This document shows positions 8,476 through 16,949 of a DNA stretch of 64,000 nt, one piece after another (the stretch's first letter is position 1; every line of letters begins with the position of its first letter). The stretch covers positions 1-64,000 of the forward strand of contig JAFGHO010000107.1 of NCBI GenBank assembly GCA_016930085.1, read 5' to 3'. A model generated the notes under the pieces. That model was given only the letters and a program-made list of their open reading frames with translations. It had not been told where the DNA came from and searched no databases. The position numbers and the translations under genes are program-made. This stretch comes from Spirochaetales bacterium. Lineage in GTDB: Bacteria; Spirochaetota; Spirochaetia; SZUA-6; JAFGRV01.

Positions 8476-11400
8476 ATGACTGATACTCATTCCAAAAAAT
8501 CGAACCCGTCGAAAGAATTCCGGATGAATATCATGTTCAAGCGGGATTTGATACCGGAGCTTCTCGAAGAAATACACACACTCAGAAGCGTTATCGAAGG
8601 ACTCGAGGAAAAGGGGGAACAACTCGAAGAAGCCAGGGAAAAGCTGGCCGATTCCGATGAACGGTTCCGTTTGATTATCGGTCACACCACGGATGCCGTC
8701 TTCTGCTATGAGCAAAGGCCGCCCATCCCGCTCGATATAGCTCCGGAAGAACAACTCGAAAAAATGTGTGACGGTATACTCATCGAATGCAACGAGGTGT
8801 TCGCGGGATTATGCGGTGAAGGCAAACGCCGGGAGGATGTTGTCGGGAAGACATTGAGGGAGCTCGTCGGGCCGATACCGCTCATTATAAGGGATTTTCT
8901 CCTCGATTTTATCGGACACGGGTATCATCTCGTCGAGCGGGAAGTCGTTTGCACATTCCCGGACGGCGAAAAGCGGTCCATTCTCAATAACTGCCACGGG
9001 GTGATCGAACACGGGCGGATCGTCCGCGTCTGGGGCTCATTCAAGGACATTACGGAAAAACGGCAGATGATGACGGCGCTTGAAAAGAGTGAGAAGAAAT
9101 ACAGGGATCTCTTCGAAGAAGCGCCGATTTCTCTCTGGGAAGCGGATTTATCGGGGGTCAAGGAATATATCGGCGACATGATACGCCGGGGAGTCGAGGA
9201 TCCTATCGGATATATACAGAATCACCCCGATTCGATAAAAAACTTTATCGGGAAAATAAGGATCGTTTCCGTGAACAAGGAGACACTCAGACTGTGCGAA
9301 GCCGAATCAAAAGAGGACCTTCAGGCAAATCTCATTTCGATCTATACAGAAAAAACACTCGAGACAATCAGGGAACAGCTGGCCGATATTCTGAGCGGGA
9401 AATTTTCAAGCCAACTGGAGTGTCAGTTCAGAACACTCAAGGGCAGGGAAATCAATGTGGCGGTTCAATGGATACTGCCCGATGAATATCGTGAGACCTG
9501 GTCGAAGACCCTCTTTTCCGTCGTCGATATTACGGAAAAAAAACAGGCGGAAATACTGCTTCGCCTCCAGCACGATATCGCTTCGAGTTTCAATACGTCC
9601 GGGAGCATCAAGGATGTGTGTACGAAATTTCTCTATGATCTGGTCGGGATCGACGGGATCGATTCGGGCGGGATTTATCTGAGGAATCCGGAAACCGGCG
9701 GGATAAACCTTATATCCCACATCGGACTATCGGACGATTTTATCAAAGCCGTTTCGCGTTTCGATGCGTATTCACGGCAAAGCACGATTCTTTTAAATAA
9801 AAAACCATTCTATACGGAATACAGTAAAGCCGGAATTCCGATGGATCAACCTCAAAAGGCCGAACGGCTCAAAGCCCTTTTTGTGTTGCCGATTCTCTAT
9901 GGCGATACCGTCATCGGTTCCCTGAATGTGGCGTCCCATGTCTCGGATGAAATACCGCTTTACTCCCGTACGATTATCGAAGCGGTCGGCGGCATGATCG
10001 GCAGTTATCTCGCCCGGCTGGATGCGGAGGCCGCCCTGCGCGAAAGCGAAGAGCGGTATTCCATGCTGGTTCAGAATATCCCGTATGTCACATGGATAAG
10101 CGACAGTGATGGAATATCGGTGTTCGTAAGCGATAATGTCATACGGTATTACGGATTTACCCCGGAAGAAATATGCGGCTTCGGAAGCCGGTACTGGTTC
10201 GACAGGATTCATCCCGATGATAGCGAGGACGTCACGAAAGCGTGGCGCGAATTATTTGAAAACGGCCGCGCCTATGATATGGAATACAGGATCAAACACA
10301 AGGACGGCCGGTGGATATGGATACTGGACAGGGCCGTGAATACCTTCGAGAAGGACGGCAGACAATACGCCTACGGGATATTTACGGATATAACCAGGAA
10401 AAAGCAGACGGAAGAATACCTGCGCCAGTCGGAGAAACTGCAGGCGATAGGACAGCTTGCGGGCGGGATCGCCCACGATTTCAACAACCAGCTCGCCGCG
10501 ATGTTGATCTATGCGGAACTGCTTCAGTCCGCGGTAACGGGTAATCCGAAACTCGAAGGACATGTAACGAATATGCTCTCATGCATCAATCATTCTTCCA
10601 GTCTGGTATCGAAACTGCTTGCATTCTCCAGAAAAGGAAAACTTGACTCCGTCGATCTCGATGTTCACGCGATTATCATGGAAGTCATCAATATTCTCTC
10701 GCACAGCGTCAACAAGAAGATCAGGATCCTCTACGATTTCAAGGCGGCAATGCATTATGTTTCGGGTGATCCGTCCCAGCTTCAGAATGCATTACTCAAT
10801 ATCGCCATCAACTCCCGTGACGCCATTCAAGGCAGCGGCTGGATATCGTTCGAGACGGAGAACGTGGAACTCGACCTGAAGAATATCGACAATATTCCGT
10901 TATGTCTGTCGCCGGGTACCTATATCATTATCACGGTCCGTGACAACGGGACGGGAATGGACACCGATGTATTGCACCGAATTTTCGAACCTTTTTTCAC
11001 GACAAAGGATAAAGGCAAGGGAACGGGTTTGGGAATGGCCGCGGTTTACGGAACCGTGAAAAAACACAAGGGCGGTATCCGGGTTTCGAGTGAATTGGGA
11101 GCGGGTTCCGCGGTTGAGATCTACCTGCCGGTCATTACGCCGCTTGAAAAAAACCGGACGGAAACACGGCGGCGCTTTGTTCAAAGGAAAAGACCGCTTC
11201 ATATCCTTTTTGTCGATGACGAAAAGGTGATATGTTCCTCAATCCGGACGATGCTTTCACAGTCGGGATACCGGGTCAGCACCCGTAATAATGGAATGGA
11301 GGCGGTCGAATTTTATGCTGCGGCGCATGAGGATGTGGATCTGGTCATCCTCGATATGATCATGCCGGAGATGAATGGTCTGGAAGTGTTCCTTAAAATG

Positions 11401-11565
11401 AAGGAAATACATCACGGGATAAAAGCCCTTATTGTCTCCGGATACAGCGTCGGAGACGATATCGGGAAGGCACGGGAAGCCGGTGTCGCCGGATTTCTTC
11501 AAAAACCTTTCGGATTGTCCGATATCACGGAAAAAATATCGTCTATCCTGAAGGAGGACACATAA
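8476..11565 (+). CDS. Soluble PAS/GAF hybrid histidine kinase with C-terminal receiver
   Basis: A 1029-residue protein with no membrane segment. The order is: N-terminal coiled coil (about 10-55), PAS (about 60-195), PAS (about 205-350), GAF (about 360-515), PAS/PAC (about 525-645), HisKA with His667 in an AHDFNNQL motif, HATPase_c with GTGMD, TTKDKGKGTGLGMA and other ATP-binding boxes (about 760-890), and a receiver with Asp960 in LDMIMPEMNG. The HDFNN type of H-box is shared with NtrB-like kinases. The fused receiver can pass phosphate to another protein or act as a switch; no separate response regulator is adjacent. The start at 8476 has only a weak ribosome site; Met17 (8524) is an alternative. 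Confidence 0.9.
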   Translation: MTDTHSKKSNPSKEFRMNIMFKRDLIPELLEEIHTLRSVIEGLEEKGEQLEEAREKLADSDERFRLIIGHTTDAVFCYEQRPPIPLDIAPEEQLEKMCDGILIECNEVFAGLCGEGKRREDVVGKTLRELVGPIPLIIRDFLLDFIGHGYHLVEREVVCTFPDGEKRSILNNCHGVIEHGRIVRVWGSFKDITEKRQMMTALEKSEKKYRDLFEEAPISLWEADLSGVKEYIGDMIRRGVEDPIGYIQNHPDSIKNFIGKIRIVSVNKETLRLCEAESKEDLQANLISIYTEKTLETIREQLADILSGKFSSQLECQFRTLKGREINVAVQWILPDEYRETWSKTLFSVVDITEKKQAEILLRLQHDIASSFNTSGSIKDVCTKFLYDLVGIDGIDSGGIYLRNPETGGINLISHIGLSDDFIKAVSRFDAYSRQSTILLNKKPFYTEYSKAGIPMDQPQKAERLKALFVLPILYGDTVIGSLNVASHVSDEIPLYSRTIIEAVGGMIGSYLARLDAEAALRESEERYSMLVQNIPYVTWISDSDGISVFVSDNVIRYYGFTPEEICGFGSRYWFDRIHPDDSEDVTKAWRELFENGRAYDMEYRIKHKDGRWIWILDRAVNTFEKDGRQYAYGIFTDITRKKQTEEYLRQSEKLQAIGQLAGGIAHDFNNQLAAMLIYAELLQSAVTGNPKLEGHVTNMLSCINHSSSLVSKLLAFSRKGKLDSVDLDVHAIIMEVINILSHSVNKKIRILYDFKAAMHYVSGDPSQLQNALLNIAINSRDAIQGSGWISFETENVELDLKNIDNIPLCLSPGTYIIITVRDNGTGMDTDVLHRIFEPFFTTKDKGKGTGLGMAAVYGTVKKHKGGIRVSSELGAGSAVEIYLPVITPLEKNRTETRRRFVQRKRPLHILFVDDEKVICSSIRTMLSQSGYRVSTRNNGMEAVEFYAAAHEDVDLVILDMIMPEMNGLEVFLKMKEIHHGIKALIVSGYSVGDDIGKAREAGVAGFLQKPFGLSDITEKISSILKEDT

Positions 11566-11630
11566 CGGCCGTCAATGGTTTTCTTTGCCCCGACTGATTT
11601 TTTATCCGTATCCGGATCGAAAAGGATGGA

Positions 11631-12188
11631 ATGATGAACAAAGAATCGTTGAGAATATTTTCATCGCTGAGGGAATATCTGTCTCTTTTTATTCTCACCT
11701 TCAAAAAAATGTCGGGATTGAGAAAAATCAAGACCGATGAACGCCTTTCCCCCCGATTCCGTGAGAAAATCATGCTCGCCGTTTCCGGGGTGACAAGCTG
11801 TGCCTATTGTTCATATCTTCATGCGAAACTGGCGCTGGAGGAGGGAATCGATGAAAAAGAAATCGAAAAGATCCTGAAACGGGACATTACCGATGTCGAA
11901 CGTTCGGAAATTCCCGCGCTCCTCTTTGCCCAGCATTTCGCCGAGACCGGTGGAGCGGTATCCGAAGGGGCGGAGAGAACCCTTGTCGAACACTATGGAG
12001 AAAGCCGGGCGCTGCAGATCCAGGCCTTTGCGCAATCGGTTTTGTTCGGCAATCTCTGCTGCAATACCGTTGTTTCGTTCAGGGAAGGACGGCTTGAGCC
12101 GGAAGAAAAAAAAGGGCGCCGTCTCGCCATGATGTTATCAACGCCGGTCGCCGCCATGATACGAAAACGATCGGGTATAAAATCATAG
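11631..12188 (+). CDS. AhpD/carboxymuconolactone decarboxylase-like protein
   Basis: A 185-residue all-helical protein of the AhpD/CMD fold. The CAYCSYLH segment (about residues 55-62) gives the C-x2-C-x3-H redox motif of AhpD-type peroxidase/disulfide reductases. That suggests thiol-disulfide chemistry rather than the sugar-acid decarboxylase branch. It lies 65 bases downstream of the hybrid kinase and may be cotranscribed. A second Met at 11634 is an equally good start. The natural partner, substrate and electron donor cannot be told from sequence; a link to the nearby peroxiredoxin is possible but unproven. Confidence 0.75.
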   Translation: MMNKESLRIFSSLREYLSLFILTFKKMSGLRKIKTDERLSPRFREKIMLAVSGVTSCAYCSYLHAKLALEEGIDEKEIEKILKRDITDVERSEIPALLFAQHFAETGGAVSEGAERTLVEHYGESRALQIQAFAQSVLFGNLCCNTVVSFREGRLEPEEKKGRRLAMMLSTPVAAMIRKRSGIKS

Positions 12189-12250
12189 GCGGCGGAGATG
12201 GAACTTCTATTAAATTCATTAAATTTCCATTAACATATTCATTAGGAAAG

Positions 12251-12403
12251 TTTCTCACAGAGTTCACGGAGTGCACAGAGGAATAAATTATCAAGTATAT
12301 AAAATAATAAAAATAAATATAATTTAAAAATAAATGAAAAAAGATAGTAGATGCAATTATTCGATAATCTCTGTGTGCTTTATGGCCTCTGTGCGAGATT
12401 CTC
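12251..12403. repeat. Dispersed inverted repeat, copy 1 (CTCACAGAG...CACAGAGG type)
   Basis: The left arm (12251-12281) and the inverted right arm (12366-12403) share the CTCACAGAG / CACAGAGG words. They flank about 85 bases of very AT-rich DNA. A related element lies at 18153-18233. The shape resembles a non-coding MITE or REP-like element. Confidence 0.5.
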
Positions 12404-12536
12404 TTTTCTTATAAAATCATGCAAGAAGTTTGCCGTAACAGATGACAATATTGTAAATATTCTTTAATAAAATCTATGTTATTTCTTGAGTGAAAACAAT
12501 TGAACAACAGGAACTATATGAAATAATTCATTGTTA

Positions 12537-12559
12537 TAAAAAAATAGGCTGAAACAGCC
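12537..12559 (-). terminator. Intrinsic terminator of the LysM/mbfA-like operon
   Basis: Read on the minus strand, a GGCTG-TTT-CAGCC hairpin is followed by TATTTTTTT, just past the stop at 12570. Confidence 0.75.
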
Positions 12560-12569
12560 GCATATTCTC

Positions 12570-13439
12570 TTATACATCGACACCCAAAAGATGTTTCAGC
12601 CCCAGCCCGGCCAGAAAACCGATCGCCGCGATGGTGAGGGAAATAACCGCCATCTCGAGGAAACGTCTCCAGAATTTGATTCCTTTCGCCGTGGTAATAT
12701 AGAAGGTGTAAAGAAAAATGATACACAGCGCGATGGCGAGGGTGAGTGCGAGTGCGGCAAACGGCGTCAAGCCCAAAAAGTATGGAAAGATCAGCAATAT
12801 GACCGTGATAACATAGGCGACTCCCGTGTACAGGGCCGCCTTGAGCGGATTTTTATTTTCCTGCCGGTCCGCTTCCTCTTTCGATGAAAGGTAACCGGAT
12901 GCGGCCATGGAAAGGGATGCCGCGAAACCCGTCACCAGACCGGCAAGGGCGATGAGATCGTTTTTTTGCAAAGCAAGGGTGAGCCCGGCAAGGGCGCCGG
13001 TCAATTCCACCAACGCGTCGTTCAGGCCCAATATGATCGAGCCTGCATACTCGAGGCGTTCTTCCGAGAGGACCCCCAGCAGTTCCTTCTCGTGCTTTTG
13101 TTCGTCCATACTCAGGGCGCGGAGGAACTCATTTTTCTCCGATAAATCGGCATATATCCTCGTGGCGATCGATTCGCCGTTTTCCATAAGCTTCAGGCCG
13201 AAAGAAATTCCTAAAACCAGCGAGATGATGTAATAAAACCAGACTTTTATTCTGTTCGGTCGTATCTCCGTCCCGGTAAGTTCCTTCAGTCTGTTGTAAT
13301 GCCGGCGTTCGTCCTCCGCGATCGAAAGAAGAATTTTCTTGTTCGCTTCATGTTTGACCGAAGACGCGATACGGGAGTATATGTGATATTCGGTTATCTC
13401 GTTTTTCTGCATTTTCCTGATTATTGCTTCGTGTGTCAT
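12570..13439 (-). CDS. mbfA: Membrane-bound ferritin-like / VIT1 iron transporter (MbfA-like)
   Basis: A 289-residue fusion. The N-terminal half (about 1-140) is a rubrerythrin/ferritin-like four-helix domain. It has the expected metal-binding Glu and ExxH residues: EITEYHIY near 14-21, EDERRHYNR near 42-50 and DEQKHEKEL near 111-119. The C-terminal half (about 130-289) is a VIT1/CCC1 domain with five hydrophobic helices, including the LGLNDALVELTGALAGL segment. MbfA proteins of this build export iron and protect against iron and peroxide stress. The start lies 8 bases after the upstream LysM gene, and its AAAGGAG site overlaps that gene's end, so the two form an operon. The link between iron export and a LysM lipoprotein is unexplained. 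Confidence 0.88.
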   Translation of the reverse strand: MTHEAIIRKMQKNEITEYHIYSRIASSVKHEANKKILLSIAEDERRHYNRLKELTGTEIRPNRIKVWFYYIISLVLGISFGLKLMENGESIATRIYADLSEKNEFLRALSMDEQKHEKELLGVLSEERLEYAGSIILGLNDALVELTGALAGLTLALQKNDLIALAGLVTGFAASLSMAASGYLSSKEEADRQENKNPLKAALYTGVAYVITVILLIFPYFLGLTPFAALALTLAIALCIIFLYTFYITTAKGIKFWRRFLEMAVISLTIAAIGFLAGLGLKHLLGVDV

Positions 13440-13447
13440 ACTCGTAT

Positions 13448-14860
13448 TTACTCCTTTTTATCGTCGTATTCCGGAGAGAGGGGGATGATGAGGGATTGTC
13501 CCGGGTAAATGAGGCGCGGATCCGGAATCAGGTCCCTGTTCCACCGCCAGATAAGGGGCCATAGAAAGGGATTTCCGTACACCTCGTCATGTCCCGCGAT
13601 ATTCCAGAGACACTCCGGGTGAAGCGGAATATCTTTTACCGTATAGAGCGAATGAACCGCATACCGCCTGTAGCGGGAGATGAGGTGATACGCGGCGTCG
13701 AAACAGCGGGCGGCTTCCGAGTCGTTTCCGCTTTCCTCTTGGACGATACCGGCACGCAGATACGTCTGTGCCCGTCCGAAAAGCTTGGCGACGGGTATAT
13801 GTTCCCAGAAATCGGTCTGCATACTTCCACGGCTTACCGCCTCCGTTTCATCTGTCCCTTCTTCCGTCTCATCTTGACCGGTATCGATACCGGCAAGAAA
13901 CTCAGCGGAATCGAACGGTACCGGACCGGTCAATGTCCTGTCTTCCGTCACAACGGAAAACCCCGAGGATTCGGCGAGCAGATCGAGCACCTCGGTTTTC
14001 TTCAAGGCGTTCGTCCGCCGTATCTTTCGGGTCTCCGCTTCCGTGATCATGGAAAGACAGTATTCGTGCGCCTCACTGAAAGCTTCGGCCGCCTTATCGA
14101 GATCATGATCACCGAAAGCGGCCATTCCTTCAAAGTACCGGCGAAGCGCTTCCTCATGTGAGAGGGATGTACAGGCGAATATCCCGGTACCTTCGGATTC
14201 ATCGAGCACCTTTTCGACCTCCTGTTTCAGTGCGGTCACGGTGTCGATTTTTTTATTGAGTGTGGTATAGCATTCTTCCATGCTTTTTTCCGTTTTTTCT
14301 CCAAGTGCGATGGCGGAAGCGGCTTCACCGTGATCGAACAATCGCGTTACTTCATCGCGTTGGGCTGAAAGCGCCGCATACTCATCACTGACATAAGCAT
14401 CGGCGTCGATATCCCTGAGTTTTTCGAGGAGGCCGTCAAGCCGATCGATGATGGTTTCCCGTAATTCCGCTTGTGCGATGTCAAATGCCCGGTCAGCTTC
14501 GTCACGCGCGGCCGAAAGGAGCGCCCGTGATGAAGCCGGATCGGATTCACGGAGGGAGAGAGCCGAATCATACGCCTCCTGCGCCCGCCTCATCTCTTCC
14601 GGGCAGACAGATGCGGCGTCGATTGCGTCTGCACGGGCTAACGCGGAGTGTACGGCGAGTATTTCTTCTTCGGTGACCGGCTGTTCGCCGCCTGAGAGGC
14701 TGCCTGTTTTTAACACCGGCGACTCTGAAGCGGTCGTCTCGGGAGCGGTCTCCTCATCGATGTGTCCGGATGAGTTTGTAAGTGGTTCGGTACCGCTTAC
14801 GCATGAAATGCAAGAGAGAAAGAGAAGCGCGGGCAGCATGAAGAATAATAAATATCTCAT
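13448..14860 (-). CDS. LysM lipoprotein with DUF4398-like helical region
   Basis: A 470-residue envelope protein. The first about 20 residues are a lipoprotein signal ending in an LSCISC lipobox. A long Ala/Glu/Asp-rich helical part (about 65-280) contains a DUF4398-like stretch (ALARADAIDAASVCPEEM) with coiled-coil character. TPR-like helices follow (about 360-405). The last about 65 residues form a LysM peptidoglycan-binding domain (HSLYTVKD...LWNIAG...IYPGQSLIIP). It is probably anchored in a membrane and clamped to peptidoglycan, as in related treponemal proteins. A TTGACC-17-TACACT promoter lies upstream, and the mbfA-like gene follows 8 bases downstream. Confidence 0.8.
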   Translation of the reverse strand: MRYLLFFMLPALLFLSCISCVSGTEPLTNSSGHIDEETAPETTASESPVLKTGSLSGGEQPVTEEEILAVHSALARADAIDAASVCPEEMRRAQEAYDSALSLRESDPASSRALLSAARDEADRAFDIAQAELRETIIDRLDGLLEKLRDIDADAYVSDEYAALSAQRDEVTRLFDHGEAASAIALGEKTEKSMEECYTTLNKKIDTVTALKQEVEKVLDESEGTGIFACTSLSHEEALRRYFEGMAAFGDHDLDKAAEAFSEAHEYCLSMITEAETRKIRRTNALKKTEVLDLLAESSGFSVVTEDRTLTGPVPFDSAEFLAGIDTGQDETEEGTDETEAVSRGSMQTDFWEHIPVAKLFGRAQTYLRAGIVQEESGNDSEAARCFDAAYHLISRYRRYAVHSLYTVKDIPLHPECLWNIAGHDEVYGNPFLWPLIWRWNRDLIPDPRLIYPGQSLIIPLSPEYDDKKE

Positions 14861-14903
14861 GGACGTACTCCTTTTCGGGACCGAAAACCTAAAGGCAGCT
14901 TAA

Positions 14904-14932
14904 AGTGTAACACCTGAAACAGACGAGGTCAA
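14904..14932 (-). promoter_or_regulatory. Sigma-70 promoter of the LysM/mbfA-like operon
   Basis: On the minus strand, TTGACC (14932-14927), a 17-base spacer and TACACT (14909-14904). This leaves a leader of about 35 bases with an AAGGAG ribosome site. Confidence 0.65.
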
Positions 14933-14957
14933 GGAAGTATTGGTGTTAATCATCCCC

Positions 14958-14986
14958 TTGGAACAATGACGGTATTCTGATAGGAT
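14958..14986 (+). promoter_or_regulatory. Sigma-70 promoter, leaderless arrangement
   Basis: TTGGAA (14958-14963), a 17-base spacer and TAGGAT (14981-14986). Only six bases separate the -10 from the ATG at 14993, which places the predicted first transcribed base on the A of the start codon. Confidence 0.5.
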
Positions 14987-14992
14987 TTATTT

Positions 14993-15868
14993 ATGGAAAC
15001 ATGTTCTCTCACGGAAATCAAGTCCCTCGGAACGGAACTCGATCTTTACGAGCGGAAAAAAAGAATCGATACAGGACTTGTCTCCCGCGGCCTTTATTTG
15101 CCCCTTCCCGTTTCCGGGAATGTGCTGATCTGGGGATTTGCCCTCATTGAAGCCTCAGAGAGGTGCGGGATTGATTCGTATATTGTTTCGAGGCTGCCGG
15201 AAATGGACAGGCACTCGATGCTTACACTTTCACTCCGCCTGGAAGACCGTCCGGGCGAATATTCCTGGGATGAAAAACTGAAGATAGTCTCCTACGCGGG
15301 GTGGAAAACCGTTCCGGATGATATTATCGGACTGATACAGGGCAGGGACGACCCCTCCCTTGAAGCCCGCCTGCGCGCCTATGAAAGACTTCCAGGCCCG
15401 GTCAAGGAATGCGTGAGACTCAGATACTGCGATATAAAAACAGCAGTTGCCAATGCGGGCCTGCCGGAAGGAATTTTCTCGGTGCTTCTCGAAAAAAAGG
15501 ATAAGAAACGATTATCGTTCAGCGATACAAGGATACTTCTCGAATGGGTCTCCGATATCATGAAACGCGACAAACTTCCCGAAAGCGGCATTGTGAAACT
15601 GGTCGAAGAAATCCTCCTCGAGGCCGATCCGATGGCGGCCGCCGCCCGGAAGCGTTTTCCTCTCCTCACGCACCTGAACGGGCGTTTCGAGAGGATTTCG
15701 AAAGAGGTGCTTGCGGGAACGGGAGTGACCATGAAAGCCCCTCCATATTTTGAGGGCGGAAGCTTTTCGATATCGTTTTCGTTTTCAGGTAAAAGGAATC
15801 TTCTCAAGAAAATAGCGGCGATCGAGCGTCTCGGGGAACGGACGGATGAATTGTTTGAACTTCTATAA
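14993..15868 (+). CDS. ParB/sulfiredoxin-like protein paired with a radical SAM lyase
   Basis: A 291-residue protein not firmly assigned. Residues about 15-110 read like the ParB/Srx fold: a LPLPVSGNVLIWGFALIEAS block in place of the usual plVv...y.ivdG.rR, then a LEDRPGEYSWDEKLKIV block matching the ParB enR...ysw.Ek segment. The conserved basic residues of true ParB are not all present, so a DNA segregation role is unlikely. The rest is helical. Its 3' end overlaps the start of the radical SAM gene by 23 bases, which implies translational coupling and a shared job, perhaps damaged-DNA recognition. The start has no ribosome site but has a promoter placed for a leaderless message. Confidence 0.5.
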   Translation: METCSLTEIKSLGTELDLYERKKRIDTGLVSRGLYLPLPVSGNVLIWGFALIEASERCGIDSYIVSRLPEMDRHSMLTLSLRLEDRPGEYSWDEKLKIVSYAGWKTVPDDIIGLIQGRDDPSLEARLRAYERLPGPVKECVRLRYCDIKTAVANAGLPEGIFSVLLEKKDKKRLSFSDTRILLEWVSDIMKRDKLPESGIVKLVEEILLEADPMAAAARKRFPLLTHLNGRFERISKEVLAGTGVTMKAPPYFEGGSFSISFSFSGKRNLLKKIAAIERLGERTDELFELL

Positions 15869-16919
15869 ACGCTTTATCAAAAAAATTTATCTTTCTTCTT
15901 CGCTCGAAGGTCACCCGGACGTCGACCATGCACTCCGGCTTCTGGACGGTATTCCGCTTGCCGTGGTCGGGGGGAGGGACGACATACCTGAAAGAGACCG
16001 TTCCAGCCATACCCTGTTCATCAATCGTCCCGCTTCTTCGATTGTCGGGCGGTGTCCGGGGTCCCGGGGGCACCTTTGCTGCAACTACCTCACCGTCGAT
16101 GTGTACGAAGGGTGTCCGATCGGGTGCACCTACTGTATCATGAAAAGTTACCTCAATTTTCAGCCGCTGACCGTCAATATTCAGACCGATGAGGCGATCG
16201 CGAGGATTGTCGAAATTTCTGAAAAAAATCCGGGGAAGACCGTCCGTATCGGCACCGGTGAGGTGGGCGACTCCCTTTTCTTCGATCCCCTTTTCAGACT
16301 GTCGGAGAGATTCGTGAAGGCCCTCGCGCGGCTTCCCAATGTGTATTTCGAATTGAAAACAAAAACGGATTTTGTCGACCACCTGCTCGATATCCCGGAA
16401 AAAGGGAACGCGGTCGTCGCATTTTCACTCAATCCCGATTCAATTTCAAAAACGGAAGAAGGTATTGCGGCGGCGCTCGCGGACCGTATCGGGGCCGCGG
16501 CAAAGGCGGCGGAATACGGGTTCAATCTCGCCTTTCATTTTGATCCGGTCTTCTATTATCAAGGCTGGGAAGACGATTACAGGGGGGTGATCCGGATGCT
16601 CGACGGATTTCCGCCGCAAAAGATCGTCTGGATCAGCATCGGGACATTCAGATATACCCGCGGGCTTCGTGATGCGATGGATGAACGGTGGTTTCTCTAT
16701 GACGAGTTCGTCCCCTGCAACGACAAAAAGTTCAGGTATATCCAGCGCAAACGGGGTGCAATGTATGCCTCACTCGTTCGTTTCCTCGATTCGGTTCTTC
16801 CTGGTGTTCCCCTCTACATGTGTATGGAAAGCGGAGTTATGTGGCGGAAAATATTTGGTCAAAATCCGAGGAAAATCGATCGTCTTTGTGCTATATTTAA
16901 AAAGGTAGCATTACCATGA
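15846..16919 (+). CDS. Spore-photoproduct-lyase-like radical SAM protein
   Basis: A 357-residue enzyme of the SplB-like branch of radical SAM proteins. The 4Fe-4S motif is C-x3-C-x2-C in the segment VYEGCPIGCTYCIMK (about residues 87-101), where the cysteines bind the cluster and S-adenosylmethionine generates a 5'-deoxyadenosyl radical. A TGEVGDSLFFDP segment matches the SplB family TGE-x2-DSL block. The family repairs a thymine dimer in spores, but spirochaetes do not sporulate. The substrate here is therefore open: another DNA lesion or a different radical reaction. It overlaps the ParB-like gene upstream, so the pair is an operon. Confidence 0.75.
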   Translation: MNCLNFYKRFIKKIYLSSSLEGHPDVDHALRLLDGIPLAVVGGRDDIPERDRSSHTLFINRPASSIVGRCPGSRGHLCCNYLTVDVYEGCPIGCTYCIMKSYLNFQPLTVNIQTDEAIARIVEISEKNPGKTVRIGTGEVGDSLFFDPLFRLSERFVKALARLPNVYFELKTKTDFVDHLLDIPEKGNAVVAFSLNPDSISKTEEGIAAALADRIGAAAKAAEYGFNLAFHFDPVFYYQGWEDDYRGVIRMLDGFPPQKIVWISIGTFRYTRGLRDAMDERWFLYDEFVPCNDKKFRYIQRKRGAMYASLVRFLDSVLPGVPLYMCMESGVMWRKIFGQNPRKIDRLCAIFKKVALP

Positions 16920-16949
16920 CAATTATGAGGAATGATGGAGGAACTCGAG

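Larger units (their letters stand above)
12189..12569. other. AT-rich convergent intergenic region with an imperfect inverted repeat
   Basis: No gene is supported here. The region carries the two arms of a dispersed CTCACAGAG/CACAGAGG-type repeat (12251-12281 and 12366-12403) and the terminator of the minus-strand mbfA-like operon at its right end. Confidence 0.6.
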
